NCBI GenBank assembly: GCA_000156115.1
Contig: DS995276.1
Coordinates: 1,005,523 to 1,069,522, forward strand
Reading direction: 5' to 3'
DNA length: 64,000 nucleotides
From: Rhodobacteraceae bacterium HTCC2083
GTDB taxonomy: Bacteria; Pseudomonadota; Alphaproteobacteria; Rhodobacterales; Rhodobacteraceae
Made by a program: the position numbers and the translations under genes. How positions within the stretch are numbered: the stretch's first letter is position 1; every line of letters begins with the position of its first letter. The notes beneath the pieces were generated by a model. The model searched no databases and was not told where the DNA came from. It saw only the letters and a list, made by a program, of their open reading frames with translations. Below, one piece after another: positions 62,342 through 64,000 of this stretch.

Positions 62342-63559
62342 TGAGCCTCCCCCTTTGAAGTGGTCCGCCCCTATAGTTAGGAAAGCGGAGGACCTGAGAT
62401 GGCCATTAAGAGACCAAAGCCCGAAGAGATTGTCGTGAAGTTACGGCAGGTTGAAGTTCTGATGGGGCAAGGCATGCCTCGGATTGACGCAATCAGACAG
62501 ATCAGTGTGACTGAACAAACCTATTATCGCTGGAAGAAGAAGTATGGCGGAATGGGCACGGAACAACTCAAGGAATTAAAGCGCCTTCAGAAAGAGAACG
62601 AACGTCTTCGGCGTGCAGTTTCCGACCTGACGCTGGATAAGTTGATCTTAAGGGAGGCCGCATCGGGAAACTTCTAAGCCCCTCGCGCAGGCGTGCCTGC
62701 ATCAATCACGTTCGTAGTCAGTTCAAAGTTTCTGAGCGTCGTGTCTGCCGTGTATTAGGCCAACACCGATCCACGCAGCGGCGGTTGCCACAAGGGCGTG
62801 CTGACGAAGAACGCTTGGTTGCGGACATGATCGAGTTCACACGCCAGTACGGCCGATATGGCTATCGTCGGGTTGCAGCCCTGCTGAGAGACGCGGGTTG
62901 GCAGGTTAATGACAAGCGTGTCGAACGCCTATGGCGACGTGAGGGGCTTAAAGTGCCAATGAAGCAACCAAAGAAAGGACGGCTCTGGCTGAATGACGGA
63001 TCATGTGTCCGTTTACGTCCCGAGTATCGCAATCATGTCTGGTCATACGACTTCGTTCATCACCGAACTGACGATGGCAGGGCGTTCCGGACGCTTAACA
63101 TCTTGGACGAGCATAGCCGAGAATGTCTGGCGATCCGAGTGAAACGAAAGCTGAACTCGACGGAGGTCATCGACGCTCTTACGGACCTGTTCATCTTGCG
63201 AGGTTTCCCTGCCTACATCCGTTCAGACAACGGCCCTGAGTTCATTGCTGAGGCCGTCAGAGATTGGATCAAAGCCGTGGGAGCCAAGACGGCTTATATA
63301 GAACCTGGATCACCCTGGGAGAACGGATACTGCGAAAGCTTCAACGGGAGAATGCGAGACGAGTTGCTGAACGGTGAAATCTTCTACTCGCTCCGAGAAG
63401 CCCAAATCATCATCGAAAGCTGGAGGAAACATTACAACACCAAGCGACCACACAGTGCATTGGGCTACCGCCCGCCCGCGCCAGAGGCCATCATCCCGAT
63501 GGACCAAAGGCCAATCATGCACTAACTTTCAAATTGGACCACTCAAGTGGGGCTGCTCA
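62342..63559 (+). mobile_element. IS3-family element, IS407 group, copy 2 (1218 bp)
   Basis: Same ends and length as copy 1 at 48017-49234, in the same orientation at an offset of 14,325 bp. The flanks (GGATGG on the left, TAACCA on the right) show no target duplication. It separates the toxin-like operon from the plasmid replicon. Confidence 0.93.
62399..63525 (+). CDS. IS3/IS407 transposase OrfAB (copy 2)
   Basis: OrfA (62399-62677) is identical to copy 1. OrfB, read in the -1 frame to 63525, differs by two residues near the end (Arg to Ser, Asn to Lys) and by a cluster of eight silent changes at 63030-63072. The DDE residues are intact. Confidence 0.92.
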
Positions 63560-63607
63560 TAACCATTTGATTTTATGAATTTTTATAGCCGCTGTGCTCG
63601 CGTCACT

Positions 63608-63673
63608 GACTCTGAACCCACGATAGGGTGACTCTGGAACCACGACAAAGCGACTCTGAACCCACGACACTCG
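63608..63673 (+). repeat. three 22-bp iterons upstream of repA
   Basis: Units at 63608-63629, 63630-63651 and 63652-63673 all begin GACTCTG and continue AACCCACGA or a one-base variant, with a strict 22-bp period (two helix turns). Such direct repeats are the usual binding sites of plasmid replication initiators. A DnaA box and repA follow. Confidence 0.85.
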
Positions 63674-63696
63674 CTGCTCGAATCGTAGACGTAGCC

Positions 63697-63705
63697 TGTG
63701 GATAA
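63697..63705 (-). promoter_or_regulatory. perfect DnaA box
   Basis: TGTGGATAA is the exact complement of the DnaA consensus TTATCCACA. It lies 24 bp after the iterons, as in iteron-type plasmid origins. Confidence 0.8.
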
Positions 63706-63801
63706 CTTTACGGTAGGTATTAATGAAAACACGAATCCGATGGTTTGGAGTTTTGCCCGCTTAATGAGGCAAGCCCGATCAAACGGCACGAGAGCAGTCA
63801 C

Positions 63802-64000
63802 ATGGCACAGGCAACACCGGCTTTCGAGCTGGCCCCACATCGACATCCTACACGCGATTTTTTCGTTTGCGATATTTTCTCGGCTTTGCCCAAGGATGAT
63901 ATGGCGAGCATGGAACACCCGATGTTTTCGCTCTCCACACGGCCAGACAAGCGCATTCTGAGTTATGAACATAACGGCACAGAGATCACGGTTGTGCCCT
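63802..64000 (+). CDS. repA: plasmid replication initiator RepA, 5' part
   Basis: Sixty-six codons to the window end without a stop. The segment R-D-F-F-V-C-D-I-F-S-A-L-P-K-D-D-M-A-S-M is followed by E-H-P-M-F-S-L-S-T-R-P-D and Y-E-H-N-G. This is the conserved N-terminus of the alphaproteobacterial replication initiator protein A family (RPA, Pfam PF10134). ATG 63802 is the first start; GAGAG lies upstream. The iterons and DnaA box ahead of it complete an origin. The rest of the gene, and whether it is intact, lies outside the window. Confidence 0.88.
   Translation, partial: MAQATPAFELAPHRHPTRDFFVCDIFSALPKDDMASMEHPMFSLSTRPDKRILSYEHNGTEITVVP

Overview
The window looks like alphaproteobacterial DNA of the Roseobacter group (Rhodobacterales). 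This rests on the gene families and gene order: the gltD-gltB operon, mtgA, queG, a DMGDH-type FAD/GcvT protein, a roseobacter-style cyanate operon and an alphaproteobacterial RepA. The density of insertion sequences and gene wrecks recalls IS-rich genomes such as Octadecabacter, but I cannot assign a species.

Bases 1-18070 are ordinary core chromosome: the tail of a gamma-carbonic-anhydrase-like protein, a polyamine-type ABC permease with a FAD amine oxidase, a DMT exporter, msrA/msrB, a hydantoinase, queG, a GST, mtgA, the glutamate synthase operon (gltD, a GFA-family gene, gltB), uppP and an NDUFA9-like reductase. A small internally deleted DJ-1/PfpI pseudogene is hidden after uppP.

A tRNA-Leu(CAG) at 18072 marks the edge of an accessory region. 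Next to it lies a frameshifted tyrosine integrase. A 1.3 kb direct repeat of that integrase, with the same frameshift, recurs 13.9 kb downstream. Between the repeats are a cyanate uptake and hydrolysis operon with a divergent enhancer-binding-protein regulator, an IS5/IS427 element in that regulator's tail, a LysR gene, a DMGDH-like enzyme and an IS110 element. After the second copy come an M20 deacylase, a threonine-dehydratase-like enzyme and a ridA wreck.

Bases 36119-43250 are mobile DNA. They include an intact gene with family-A-polymerase-like palm motifs behind an integrase remnant, a repeat-rich control region, two small coupled genes, an intact second integrase, an inverted IS110 copy, an IS1182-type element and a resolvase remnant. 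A metabolic cluster follows: 2Fe-2S ferredoxin, glutamine-synthetase-like ligase, cytochrome P450, a GATase and a GntR regulator. Beyond it is a truncated second copy of the integrase/polymerase module, cut by an IS3 element.

Bases 49539-55437 encode a MacAB/TolC-like export system with a lipoprotein and an unknown exported protein. Bases 56777-61985 hold a tight three-gene operon: two paralogous TULIP/P47-like proteins flank a large helical protein whose C-terminus recalls Tc-toxin TcA subunits. This is my best candidate for an undescribed toxin-like system. The window ends with a second IS3 copy, then three 22-bp iterons, a perfect DnaA box and the 5' part of a plasmid RepA gene. A plasmid replicon is therefore joined to chromosomal DNA here.
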